Positions 37,442 to 46,188 of a DNA stretch of 64,000 bases are shown here, in pieces. A model generated the notes under the pieces. It searched no databases. It was not told the DNA's origin and was given only the letters and a program-made list of their open reading frames with translations. Both the position numbers and the translations under genes were made by a program. Origin of the DNA: an uncultured Methanobrevibacter sp. (lineage in GTDB: Archaea; Methanobacteriota; Methanobacteria; Methanobacteriales; Methanobacteriaceae). The stretch spans positions 31,403 to 95,402 of the forward strand of contig NZ_CACXNW010000005.1 in assembly GCF_902769175.1 (NCBI RefSeq). Direction: 5' to 3'. Numbering within the stretch: the first letter of the stretch is position 1; every line of letters begins with the position of its first letter.

Positions 37442-38224
37442 ATGCCATTAAAAAAAACTTTTTCTAATAATATTAAAGACAGGCATATGGCTGTAACTGA
37501 TGGTGTATTTGCAATTGCAATGACCATTCTTGTTTTGGAAATTGCGGTTCCAACTGTTGCAGAAATACAGTCAGGTGCTAATTTAACTGATTACTTAATA
37601 TCCTATTTAGGTCCTTCAGTCTTAATTTATTTCATCAGTTTTTATTTGGTGTATAATTTTTGGGAAACCGATGTGATTCTTTTCAATTTTAAAAGGATTA
37701 AACATTCCGTAATGATTTTAAACATGTTTACATTGGCAAGCGTATGTTTAATACCTTTTGCAACTGGTTTTCTATTCCAATTCTATAAGTTTACTGAAGT
37801 CAACATTTTATTTTCATTGTTAATATTAATTATAAGCATATTGTATCTTTTAATGTTCATACTGCTAATCAGGGATAACTTCAGCGATTATTTTGATAAA
37901 AAAGAGGAAATCAAGTCTACCGTTAAGGAATCATATGACAGTTTAGATGATGGTAGGGAATTTGACAATTTGAGGTTATATTTTAAGGGAACTATACTAA
38001 CCCTATTTTATATAATATTAGGCCCTATCCTTATTTCCATCATATCCCTTTTGTTGGCATTTGTTTCACCTGTATTAAGCGTAATGTCATTTCTATTTAA
38101 TTTAATAGTAAGATTTTTAGTCCTAAGGAGACGTGAGAAAAAGAGCGATTTCGAAAATTTTGAATTGAATGACAGTGAGAATGAACTTATTGAGGATATT
38201 AAAAAAAGTCTTTATGGTGAATAG
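37442..38224 (+). CDS. TMEM175 (DUF1211) family potassium-channel-like protein
   Basis: A 260-residue integral membrane protein of the DUF1211/TMEM175 family, whose bacterial and archaeal members form tetrameric potassium-permeable channels. The family signature near the N-terminus appears as RHMAVTDGVFAIAMTILVLEI (about residues 14-34). It corresponds to the usual RFSDAVFAIA pore-helix motif with a His-Met in place of the Arg-Phe pair neighbour. Six membrane segments follow. An acidic cytoplasmic C-tail ends the protein. A ribosome binding site is not obvious before ATG 37442. Confidence 0.82.
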   Translation: MPLKKTFSNNIKDRHMAVTDGVFAIAMTILVLEIAVPTVAEIQSGANLTDYLISYLGPSVLIYFISFYLVYNFWETDVILFNFKRIKHSVMILNMFTLASVCLIPFATGFLFQFYKFTEVNILFSLLILIISILYLLMFILLIRDNFSDYFDKKEEIKSTVKESYDSLDDGREFDNLRLYFKGTILTLFYIILGPILISIISLLLAFVSPVLSVMSFLFNLIVRFLVLRRREKKSDFENFELNDSENELIEDIKKSLYGE

Positions 38225-38271
38225 GATTTCACCATATTATTAAATTTTTGCTTTTTTTGCTTTTTTTGTTA

Positions 38272-38395
38272 GCTTTGGAATTTCAATCAAGAATTATGGT
38301 TTTCAAATTCATGATTAAAATTTTTTGCTTTTTTTTGTTTGCTTTGGAATTTCAATCAAGAATTATGGTTTTCAAGGTCATGATTAAAATCCTTG
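38272..38395. repeat. Two-copy 69-bp repeat
   Basis: The unit beginning GCTTTGGAATTTCAATCAAG occurs at 38272 and 38341, and contains imperfect inverted arms AATCAAGAAT / ATTCATGATT. It separates convergent genes and may act as a terminator. Confidence 0.7.
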
Positions 38396-38410
38396 GAAAG
38401 ATTTGATAAA

Positions 38411-39043
38411 CTACAATACCAATTCCTTTCCTTTTTCAAAAGCGGCTTTTCTTTCTTTTGGGAAAACCTTTTCGTGTCTTTCGTATCTTTCTTCAGCATT
38501 GAAGAACCATGGCCAATCTGTTTTGCTGTAATCCTTAAGCTGAAGTGTCTCACCTGATACAAAGACTTCAGTTGGTCCTACAAAACCGTTAAAGACATTT
38601 TTATAATTATTAAGTAATTCTTCATACATTGTATCTGGTGCATTGCTTGTCATTATGAGCAATGTTGGAATTGGATTTTCATTGCAGCATGGTGTCTCAG
38701 AATTGTATGTTAAGTTTTGGAATATCAATCTTTCATAAAGGGCTCTGAATGATGATGTAAGTTCACCTAAATAGTTTGGAGATCCGATAATCAATCCATC
38801 AGCTTCACGGATTGCATCCAAAACTTCTGTCAACCCATCTTTACGTATGCATTGTCCTTTATATTTATTTTTTTTACATCCAAAACAGGAAATGCAACCT
38901 GTGTATTTCTCCAGTCTGAACAAATTGAATTTCTGAACTTCTGCTCCAGCAGATTCAGCACCGCTTATAGTTTCATCAATTAAAGTGTCAGTATTCCATC
39001 CTTTCCTTGGTCCTGCATTAACTGCTATTATTTTTTTAACCAT
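38411..39043 (-). CDS. Iron-sulfur flavoprotein / NADPH-dependent FMN reductase family
   Basis: A 210-residue flavodoxin-fold protein. The FMN phosphate-binding loop is AVNAGPRKGWNTDTL (about residues 7-21). A Cys cluster, CISCFGCKKNKYKGQC (about 50-65), is spaced like that of the [4Fe-4S] Isf proteins of methanogens, which handle O2 and H2O2. GSPNYLGELTSSFRALYERL (about 88-107) is the second FMN contact. The upstream region carries 3.5 tandem 40-bp repeats. A role in oxidative-stress or electron transfer is inferred from the family. Confidence 0.85.
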   Translation of the reverse strand: MVKKIIAVNAGPRKGWNTDTLIDETISGAESAGAEVQKFNLFRLEKYTGCISCFGCKKNKYKGQCIRKDGLTEVLDAIREADGLIIGSPNYLGELTSSFRALYERLIFQNLTYNSETPCCNENPIPTLLIMTSNAPDTMYEELLNNYKNVFNGFVGPTEVFVSGETLQLKDYSKTDWPWFFNAEERYERHEKVFPKERKAAFEKGKELVL

Positions 39044-39060
39044 TTTTATCTCCTTTTAAA

Positions 39061-39190
39061 ATTTGTAAGAATTGATTATGCGTATTAATTTTCTTTTAAT
39101 ATTTGTAAGAATTGATTATGCGTATTAATTTTCTTTTAATATTTGTAAGAATTGATTATGCGTATTAATTTTCTTTTAAAATTTGTAAAA
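39061..39190. repeat. 40-bp tandem repeats upstream of the flavoprotein gene
   Basis: Three exact starts at 39061, 39101 and 39141 (ATTTGTAAGAATTGATTATG...) and a decayed fourth at 39181. Each unit has an imperfect dyad around ATTATGCGTATTAAT. They begin 18 bp before the minus-strand start codon, where operators would be expected. The rest of the gap to mch is AT-rich promoter DNA. Confidence 0.85.
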
Positions 39191-39541
39191 AACTTATTAC
39201 TGGTATGAATTTTATTTTAAGTATATAAAAATTTCTTATATGTATTAATTTTTATTATTTATTTAATTTAACGATTATTATTTTCTTTAATTTCATTATT
39301 GTTATTTTGCTTAATTTTCAATTTTTGTGATTTTTTTATAATTCCTAATTTCAATTTTTTCGGATATTTTTTAAAATAACCCTTTGATACTGTAATAAAT
39401 TTATAAAATTTTAAATAGTTAGTTATTTATAATTATAATTATAATATTTTATTCATTTTTAATAATAATTCAATTTAATCAATTTAATTATTTTTATTTG
39501 AATAAATTAATTTACAAATGTATTTTAATTGAGGTTAAAAT

Positions 39542-40507
39542 ATGGTTAGTGTTAATTTAGAAGCTAAAAAAACTGTAGATGTAATGATTGAAAAAGCTAA
39601 CGACCTTAACATTGCTGTTTCCAAATTAGGAAACGGTGCAACTGTAATTGACTGTGGTGTAAATGTTGAAGGTAGTTTCAAAGCAGGTGAATTATATACT
39701 AAAGTATGTCTTGGAGGATTAGCTGACGTAGGCATTTCCATTCCTGGAGACTTATCTGAAAAATTCGTATTGCCTTCTGTAAAAATAAAAACTGACTTCC
39801 CAGCTATTTCCACCTTAGGTGCACAAAAAGCAGGTTGGTCTGTAAGTGTCGGAGAATTCTTTGCATTAGGTTCCGGTCCTGCTAGAGCATTATCCTTAAA
39901 ACCAGCTGAAACCTATGAAGAAATTGATTACAAAGATGAAGCTGATATCGCAATCTTAACTTTAGAAGCTGATGTATTACCTGGTGAAGATGTAGCACAA
40001 TACATTGCAGATGAATGTGGTGTAGATGTAGCAAATGTATTCTTGCTTGTAGCTCCTACAGCTTCCTTAGTTGGATCTATCCAAATTGCAGGAAGAGTTG
40101 TAGAAAACGGTACCTACAAAATGTTAGAATTCTTAAAATTCGATGTTAAGAAAGTTGTACATGCAGTAGGTATTGCACCAATCGCTCCTATCGACCCAGA
40201 TGGATTAAAAGCTATGGGTAAAACCAATGATGCAGTTTTATTCGGTGGAAGAACCTACTACTATGTCAAATCTGAAGAAGGAGACGACATTGCAGCAGTT
40301 GCAGCACAATTACCATCTTCTGCAGCTGATGGTTATGGTAAACCATTCTTTGACGTATTTAAAGATGCTGGATTTGACTTCTACCAAATCGACAAAGGAA
40401 TGTTTGCACCAGCTGAAGTTGTTATCAACGATTTAACCACTGGTAAATTATACAAAGAAGGATTTGTAAACGCTGAATTACTTAAAAAATCCTTTGGTAT
40501 AGAATAA
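39542..40507 (+). CDS. mch: Methenyltetrahydromethanopterin cyclohydrolase
   Basis: Third C1 step of hydrogenotrophic methanogenesis: converts 5-formyl-H4MPT to methenyl-H4MPT; cytoplasmic. The 321-residue protein has the family length and start (MVSVNLEAKKTVDVMIEKA). It contains GNGATVIDCGVNVEGSFKAG (about residues 31-50), GGLADV (about 59), GSGPARALSLKP (about 119-130) and GIAPIAPIDPDGLKAMGKTNDAVLFGGRTYY (about 205-235). GAGGT binding site before ATG. Strong codon bias (GTA, AAC, GGT) indicates high expression. Monocistronic with a strong terminator. Confidence 0.97.
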   Translation: MVSVNLEAKKTVDVMIEKANDLNIAVSKLGNGATVIDCGVNVEGSFKAGELYTKVCLGGLADVGISIPGDLSEKFVLPSVKIKTDFPAISTLGAQKAGWSVSVGEFFALGSGPARALSLKPAETYEEIDYKDEADIAILTLEADVLPGEDVAQYIADECGVDVANVFLLVAPTASLVGSIQIAGRVVENGTYKMLEFLKFDVKKVVHAVGIAPIAPIDPDGLKAMGKTNDAVLFGGRTYYYVKSEEGDDIAAVAAQLPSSAADGYGKPFFDVFKDAGFDFYQIDKGMFAPAEVVINDLTTGKLYKEGFVNAELLKKSFGIE

Positions 40508-40532
40508 GTTTAGTGCTTATTTTAGGTTTTTT

Positions 40533-40575
40533 AAATAGCTATTTTAGCTATTTTCTTTTTCTTTTTTCTTATTTT
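40533..40575 (+). terminator. Terminator of mch
   Basis: Perfect 9-bp stem AAATAGCTA / TAGCTATTT (40533-40553) with a TTT loop and a T-rich tail. Confidence 0.65.
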
Positions 40576-40677
40576 TATTCTTATTATTTTTATTTGTCTT
40601 GTCTATTTCTTGTTTTTAATTATTTTTTTTTTTTATTGATTTTAGGTATTACTATTTTGCCTATTTTTGCTTATTTT

Positions 40678-40791
40678 GTAATACTGATAATTATTACTAT
40701 TTAGAATTGATTGTTATTACTTAGTATTTAAATAAATCTTATTTTAGTAATAATTATTACTTTTTAGCTTAAAATAAGCTATAATTATTAC
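40678..40791. promoter_or_regulatory. Cluster of GTAATA/TATTAC half-sites
   Basis: Contains GTAATA-N8-TATTAC (40678-40697), a perfect palindrome AGTAATAATTATTACT (40746-40761), and further TATTAC sites at 40715 and 40786. Same half-site vocabulary as the NikR-like dyads but with other spacings. It lies between mch and the acetyltransferase; the gap 40566-40946 has no real ORF. Confidence 0.35.
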
Positions 40792-40946
40792 TTTTTTTTT
40801 TAGAAATATTTTTATATGTCAAATAATAATTATTAAATGTAAAGTATTAATATAATATTTTTTTTATATTAGGTATTACTTTTGGATTGTTTTGAAAAAA
40901 TTTTGCGACATAATTTTTGTATTTAAAAAATAATTCAAGGGATAAA

Positions 40947-41464
40947 ATGAATTTTTCTATTAAAGAGCTCTCTGATGATTGTGATACTAAAATAAAAGTT
41001 AGAAATTTTTTATTTGCTCAAATAAAATCTGAATATAGATATGGATATATTCCATCTTGGCATAAGGATATAATTGATTTGAATAAGTATTACATCGATT
41101 GCAAAAAGAACAGTCTATTTTATATTGAAGATGAGGATACTGGACGAATCGTTGCAACCATTGCCGTTAGGGCATATGATAAGAATTTTATGGAATTCGA
41201 GAATCTATATAGCCAAGACTCTACAGCAAGCATTTGGAGATTGTTTGTAGATAAGTATTACAGACGTTGCGGTTTGGCAACACAGCTATATGGTATCGTT
41301 GAGAAGTTCTGCATAGAAAACAATTTTAATGAAATATATTTGCATACTCATAAAAACCTTGAGGCAGGATTTAGCTTTTGGAAAAAGTAGGTTTTGAAAT
41401 TACATTGGATACACATAATAATCTTCAAACTGTTCATATGGTAAAGAGTCTATGCAGTAAATAA
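40947..41464 (+). pseudogene. GNAT acetyltransferase, frameshifted near the 3' end
   Basis: ATG 40947 (MNFSIKELSDDCDTKIKVRNFL) follows AAGGGATA. The product has the GNAT core: IVATIAVRAYD (beta strand) and LFVDKYYRRCGLATQLYGIVEKFCIE with the acetyl-CoA loop RRCGLA (about residues 107-112). It stops at 41388 right after FSFWKK. Dropping into another frame at the AAAAA run (about 41387) gives VGFEITLDTHNNLQTVHMVKSLCSK ending at 41464, the expected GNAT C-terminus. A single-base loss in the homopolymer explains this. Substrate unknown. First gene of the metal island. Confidence 0.65.
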
Positions 41465-41613
41465 ATATTTAATTTTTGAATGTAATCTAATTTTATATCT
41501 TTATATATAATAAACTATAAAATAATAGATTATAGATATTTTATACTTAAACAAGTTAAATTTAAAATTTTTAACTTAATATTCTATTTTTAATAAACTT
41601 TTTATGTGATAAG

Positions 41614-42434
41614 ATGAGTTGTTATAAATATTGGGGTACAATAGAAGAGATTGCAAATAAACTTTCAAACTATGGAGATTAGACCAAGAAGGCATTTCCG
41701 CATTGGATGGCACTGACATTGATGAAATTACAAAAATATTAGATGAAATTGAAGTTATTGCTCATGACAAGGAAATTGATTTTGACTCTGCTAAGCATAT
41801 TCTTGATGATGAGAAAATGAATAGGGCTTTGCAGTTGATCCGTAAGTTTTATGTTTATATTGGTGCAAGATTAGAATGTGAAAATGCTTTAAAAATATTG
41901 GAATCTGATGATCCTAAAGCTGTTTTGGATTCATTCCATTTCTATGACAGATACATTGGCCTTATTGAAAATGAAAGGCAATTGGCTAAGTTCAATGAAA
42001 GCAAAACCTTTGTATTTTTAGGAAGCGGTCCTTTGCCTTTAACTATTATAATGTTTAATATGGTAACTGGATGCAAATGTATTGGTATTGAACAGGATCC
42101 TGAAGTTGCTGAATTGTCAAGAAAAGTTTTAAAACGTTTAGAACTTGATGAAGGCATTGAAATTGTTACAGGTAATGAAAAGACCATTGCAGACTTAGAT
42201 TATGATATATTGATGATTGCAGCTTTTGCTGAACCTAAAGACAGAGTATTTGCAAATGTTTGGGATGTTGTAGATGAAAAGACTCCTGTTCTTTACAGAA
42301 CATATACTGGTATGAGAGCTATTCTTTACTCTCCAGTAACTGCAAAGGATACAAGAGGATTCCATCAGGAAGTTATGTTGCTTCCTAAAGGAAAAACAAA
42401 TAACACTTCTGTTTTAATTAGGAAAATTATATAA
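41614..42434 (+). pseudogene. Nicotianamine synthase-like protein, frameshifted at codon ~23
   Basis: Archaeal NAS-like enzymes polymerise aminocarboxypropyl groups from S-adenosylmethionine to make nicotianamine-type metal chelators. ATG 41614 gives MSCYKYWGTIEEIANKLSNYGD then TAG. The shifted frame continues LDQEGISALDGTDIDEITKILDEI... without interruption to 42434, and includes the SAM-binding segment FVFLGSGPLPLTIIMFNMVTGCKCIGIEQDPEVAELSRKVL (about residues 128-168 of the joined product). One indel at about 41677 separates it from an intact protein of about 272 residues. It sits between an acetyltransferase and a metal P-type ATPase and 4 kb before a nickel/peptide-type importer, which suggests metallophore production. 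Confidence 0.7.
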
Positions 42435-42435
42435 T

Positions 42436-42472
42436 AAAGAGTTATTATTTGAATTTTAACTCTTTTTTTATT
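42436..42472 (+). terminator. Terminator after the NAS-like gene
   Basis: AAAGAGTT (42436-42443) pairs with AACTCTTT (42458-42465), then a T-run. T-rich imperfect repeats follow to about 42660. Confidence 0.55.
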
Positions 42473-42707
42473 ATTTTTTTTATTATTTTTTTATTATTTT
42501 CTTTTAGATGAATTTTTTCTAATTCTTTTTTTATTATTTTTTCTTGCTTTTCTTTTTTTTTGGGATGGTGTTTTTTTTCTAGTTCTTTTTTTATTATTTT
42601 TTTAAATTTGTATTATCTTTTTTCTTATTTTTATTAATTTTTTATTATTTTTTAAATTTTTCATTAATTTTCAATGTTTATATTAATGATTTTTATATGA
42701 ATTTCAT

Positions 42708-42900
42708 AAAAAGTAATACTTTTTACCCTAAAATCAACAAAAAAGTAATACTTTTTCATAATTTTTTTATAAATTTTTCTAAAAGTAATACTTTTTACCT
42801 TAAAATTTACAAAAAAGTAATAATATTTATGTATCTTATCACATATATTAGTAGTAATTATTACTAAATATGAAAAAAAGTAGAAAAAAGTAATACTTTT
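42708..42900. promoter_or_regulatory. Array of AAAAAGTA-n-TACTTTTT operators
   Basis: The odd palindrome AAAAAGTAATACTTTTT (with its near-perfect variants) is centred at about 42716, 42748, 42788 and 42893, with a degenerate copy at about 42820 and a separate perfect palindrome TAGTAATTATTACTA at 42852-42866. Spacings are 32, 40, 32 and 73 bp. The array fills the 240 bp before the P-type ATPase start and is most likely a metal-responsive operator region. Confidence 0.55.
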
Positions 42901-42945
42901 TAATTTAGATAAAAATTTTAAAAAATTATTAAAGAAGGTGTCTAT

Positions 42946-44993
42946 ATGATTGATGAAATAATTGATTTCTTATTTGGTTTAAAAATGACCATTATTTCAG
43001 CTATATTTCTTATCATTGCTGTTATCTTCATGATTCTTGGAATTGACACTCCAATTTACCTAAACCCTGCATGCGGAGCAGTAATAATAAGCGGTATTCC
43101 AATGTTGCTATTGGCATTGACCAGATTGATCCGTGAAAAATGGATTTCCTCTGCACTCCTTATTGCAATCGCTATGGTTGCATCACTACTCATTGGAGAA
43201 ATATTTGCAGCAGGTGAAGTTGCATGGATTATGGCCTTAGGTGCTCTTTTAGAGGATTGGACTGTGGAAAGAGCTAAAAAAGGTTTGAGAAATCTTATTA
43301 ACTTAACTCCTGAGACAGGTAGAAGAATTGTTGATGGCAAGGAAGAAATGATTTCCGTTGATGAAATTAAAATCGGCGATACTTTGAGAATTCTTCCTGG
43401 TGAAAGCGTACCTGTTGACGGTGAAATAATTAAGGGCACATCATCTCTTAATCAGTCAATCATGACTGGTGAATCATTGCCTATTGATAAGGATGTTGGA
43501 GATGAGGTGTTCTGTGGTACCATGAATTTGTATGGTGCAATTGACATTAAGGCAACCAGTTTAGGTGAAAACTCTTCACTTCAAAAATTGATTGACCTTG
43601 TAAAGGCTGCTGATGAAAAGCAAGCACCTACCCAAAGGATAGCAGATAAATGGGCTACCTGGCTAGTTCCAGTTGCATTGATTGTTGCAATTGCTGCATG
43701 GCTGATAACTGGAAATATCGAAAGGGGAGTGACAGTTCTTGTTGTATTCTGCCCATGTGCTTTGATACTTGCTACACCAACTGCAATCATGGCAGCTATT
43801 GGTCAAGCAACAAAATATGGTGTGCTGATTAAATCTGGTGAAGCATTAGAGACATTAGGCGGATTGAATACATTGGTATTTGATAAAACCGGTACATTGA
43901 CTTATGGTAATTTTGCAGTTTCAGATATTATCTCCTTAAAGGATGATTTAGATGAAATGGATGTTTTAAAAGCTGTTGCTTCATGTGAGAAATTAAGTGA
44001 ACATCCATTGGCTAAAGCTATTGTGGATAAGGCAAAAGAAGCTGATATTGATATTGAAGAGCCACAAGACTTTAACATGTATCCTGGAAAAGGGGTATGC
44101 TGTAAAAATTCTTATGGTCAGGTATATGCAGGAAACTCCAAATTTCTATCTGAAAAAAATATTGATGTAAATGTTGATGCTGAGTTAAATCAGTTAAAGC
44201 ATGAAGGAAAAGCTTCAATTATTGTTGCATTGAATGATGCTGTAATAGGTTTAATAGGATTATCTGATGTAATACGTGAGGATTCTAAAGGCATGATTGA
44301 TAGTTTGCATGAATTAGGAACCGAAACAATTGCTTACAGGGGATAATACTGAAACTGCTAATTATTTTGCTTCCCAAGTTGGAATTGGAAAGGTATATGG
44401 TAATTTGCTTCCTCAAGAAAAGCTGGATTGGATTGAAAAGCTTAAAAGTGAAGGCAAGAAAGTCTGTATGATTGGAGATGGTGTAAATGATGCACCTGCA
44501 CTTAAGACAGCTGATGTAAGGGTGGCAATGGGTTCAGTTGGAAGTGATGTTGCAATTGAAGCAGCAGACATAGCCCTTTTAGGTGATGACATAGGCAAGA
44601 TTCCTTATCTTAAAAAGCTTTCAAATTCAACTTTATTCACAATAAAGGCAAACATCATTATCTCTATGGCAATCAATGCAGCAGCTATTGTATGTTCAGT
44701 TTTAGGACTTTTAAATCCGGTAACTGGAGCTATAGTTCACAATGCAGGATCATGTCTTGTTGTATTGAATGCAGCATTGCTTTATGACAGAAAATTCGAC
44801 GATTCAATTAAAAAAAATCGATACAGAAAATGTGGAACATAGCCCTTATCATTTCCATAATGATGGAGAGCATTCACATTCCCATGAGGGACTAAAGATA
44901 TTTGATGAAATCAAAACAGATAATGGAACAAAGCATATGCATGCTCATAAGCATGCTTTAAATAGGCAAAGTTGTGAAGCATATCGCAATTAG
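42946..44993 (+). pseudogene. CPC-type heavy-metal P-type ATPase, two frameshifts
   Basis: A P1B-type metal ATPase without an N-terminal metal-binding domain. Visible are an early membrane region, the TGES actuator motif, the metal-site motif CPC (Cys269, Cys271), the phosphorylation motif DKTGTLT (Asp313) and the HP motif SEHPLAKA. The frame breaks at about 44335. It resumes as LLTGDNTETANYF...GDGVNDAPALKTADV to about 44815, where a run of eight A breaks it again; the third frame supplies a His-rich tail (HFHNDGEHSHSHEG, KHMHAHKH) ending at 44993. Removing one base at each site would restore a single protein of about 680 residues. CPC with a His-rich tail suggests Cu, Zn or Ni export. Confidence 0.75.
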
Positions 44994-45034
44994 TCTTTCA
45001 TTTTTAATTTTTTAGTAAATTTTAATTTTTTATT

Positions 45035-45165
45035 TTTTTATTTTCAGCTATTTATTTTCATTTATTCTTTTTTATTTTTTTTATTTTCAGCTATTTATTT
45101 TCATTTATTCTTTTTTATTTTTTTATTTTCCAGTATTTATTTTCCTTTATTCATTTTTATTTTTT
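45035..45165. repeat. 43-bp T-rich tandem repeat, 3 copies
   Basis: TTTTCAGCTATTTATTTTC recurs at 43-base intervals (CAGCTA at 45045 and 45088, CAGTAT at 45131). The rest of 44994-45384 is AT-rich promoter DNA. Confidence 0.75.
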
Positions 45166-45384
45166 CATTTTTTTCTCAGTTCTCTATTTTTAGCTATTTT
45201 TCTCTTAATCTATTTTTTTTAATCATTATTTTTTAGTTTTATTCAATTTTTCGATAAAAACTCAATTAAAAATTTCTATTAAAAAATTCATTTATAAAAC
45301 TTTATTAAGATTAAAATTTATATAATTATAACAATGTTTTATTAATTATTTATTCAGTTGATTAAATTATATTGAGGGATTATT

Positions 45385-45777
45385 ATGGATTTGGATTCAA
45401 AGGAAGTAGTAAAGAAAATAGAAGAATACAGAAAGGATTACAGCTGTTCACAAGCAACTCTTATGGGAATTTGTGATGTTGCAGGTATGCCTACTGAAGA
45501 ATTGGCTCTTCTTGCAAAAGGATTCTCTGGAGGAATTGGCGGAACCTTCTCTGAAGGAACCTGTGGGGCTGTAACTGGTGCTGTAATGGCTTTAGGATTT
45601 TTAGGTGCAGATGAAAAGCAAATCATCTCCGCTTCAAAGAAATTATTCAATGAATTTAAAGACAAATATGAATCTGTAACTTGTGGATACATCTCAAAAG
45701 ATGGGGATGACAAATCTCCGTGTGTGGAAGTATGCTTATTTGCAGGTGAAAAAGTCTGTGAATTTTTAAATGAATAA
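45385..45777 (+). CDS. C_GCAxxG_C_C family protein
   Basis: A 130-residue redox-type protein of the C_GCAxxG_C_C family. The named motif appears as Cys in YSCSQAT (about residue 21), GTCGAVTGAVMALG (about 58-71) as the GCAxxG equivalent, and the later Cys pair in VTCGYI and CVEVCLFAGEKVCEF (about 100-127). The Cys arrangement suggests a metal or FeS cluster. In other methanogens and anaerobes the family occurs near redox or metal genes; no activity is assigned. It lies between the P-type ATPase and the importer. GAGGGA binding site before ATG. Confidence 0.85.
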   Translation: MDLDSKEVVKKIEEYRKDYSCSQATLMGICDVAGMPTEELALLAKGFSGGIGGTFSEGTCGAVTGAVMALGFLGADEKQIISASKKLFNEFKDKYESVTCGYISKDGDDKSPCVEVCLFAGEKVCEFLNE

Positions 45778-46082
45778 TTAATTTTTAATATTTTTGCTTT
45801 TTTTTATTTTTTAGTTTAATTTATTTGTGATTTTTTTTATTTTTTTATTTTTTAGTTTTTCTTCTGAATAATTTTTTTATTTTTTTATTACTCTCTTATT
45901 AATTTTTTTCCTTGATTTTTGTATTTTAGATTTTGTTTAATCTAGTTTTTATTACTTTTTTTGATTTTTTTGTAATTTTGTTAATACTTTCTTATTACTT
46001 TTTAAACAATATTTGATAAAATTGTAATACTTCTGAAAAAACTTATAATAACTTTATATATCATAAAATATAATTTATAATT

Positions 46083-46110
46083 GTAATATCTTTTTTAAAA
46101 TTAGTATTAC
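46083..46110. promoter_or_regulatory. NikR-like dyad GTAATA-N16-TATTAC (copy 4)
   Basis: Perfect dyad, GTAATA 46083-46088 and TATTAC 46105-46110, 79 bp before the binding-protein start. The right half-site doubles as the left arm of another inverted repeat, AGTATTACTTT (46103-46113) / AAAGTAATACT (46132-46142). The spacer TCTTTTTTAAAATTAG differs from copies 1-3. The preceding 45778-46080 is T-rich and has more GTAATA/TATTAC half-sites. Confidence 0.6.
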
Positions 46111-46188
46111 TTTTTTGGAGATTTGGTTAATAAAGTAATACTGTTGGGATATTATTCTTATTTAAGCAATTTTTTTAGAGGGAATTAT

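Noticed and set aside
40513..40704. 63-residue aromatic/Leu-rich ORF after mch
   Set aside because: Starts inside the terminator and consists of T-rich spacer; no binding site.
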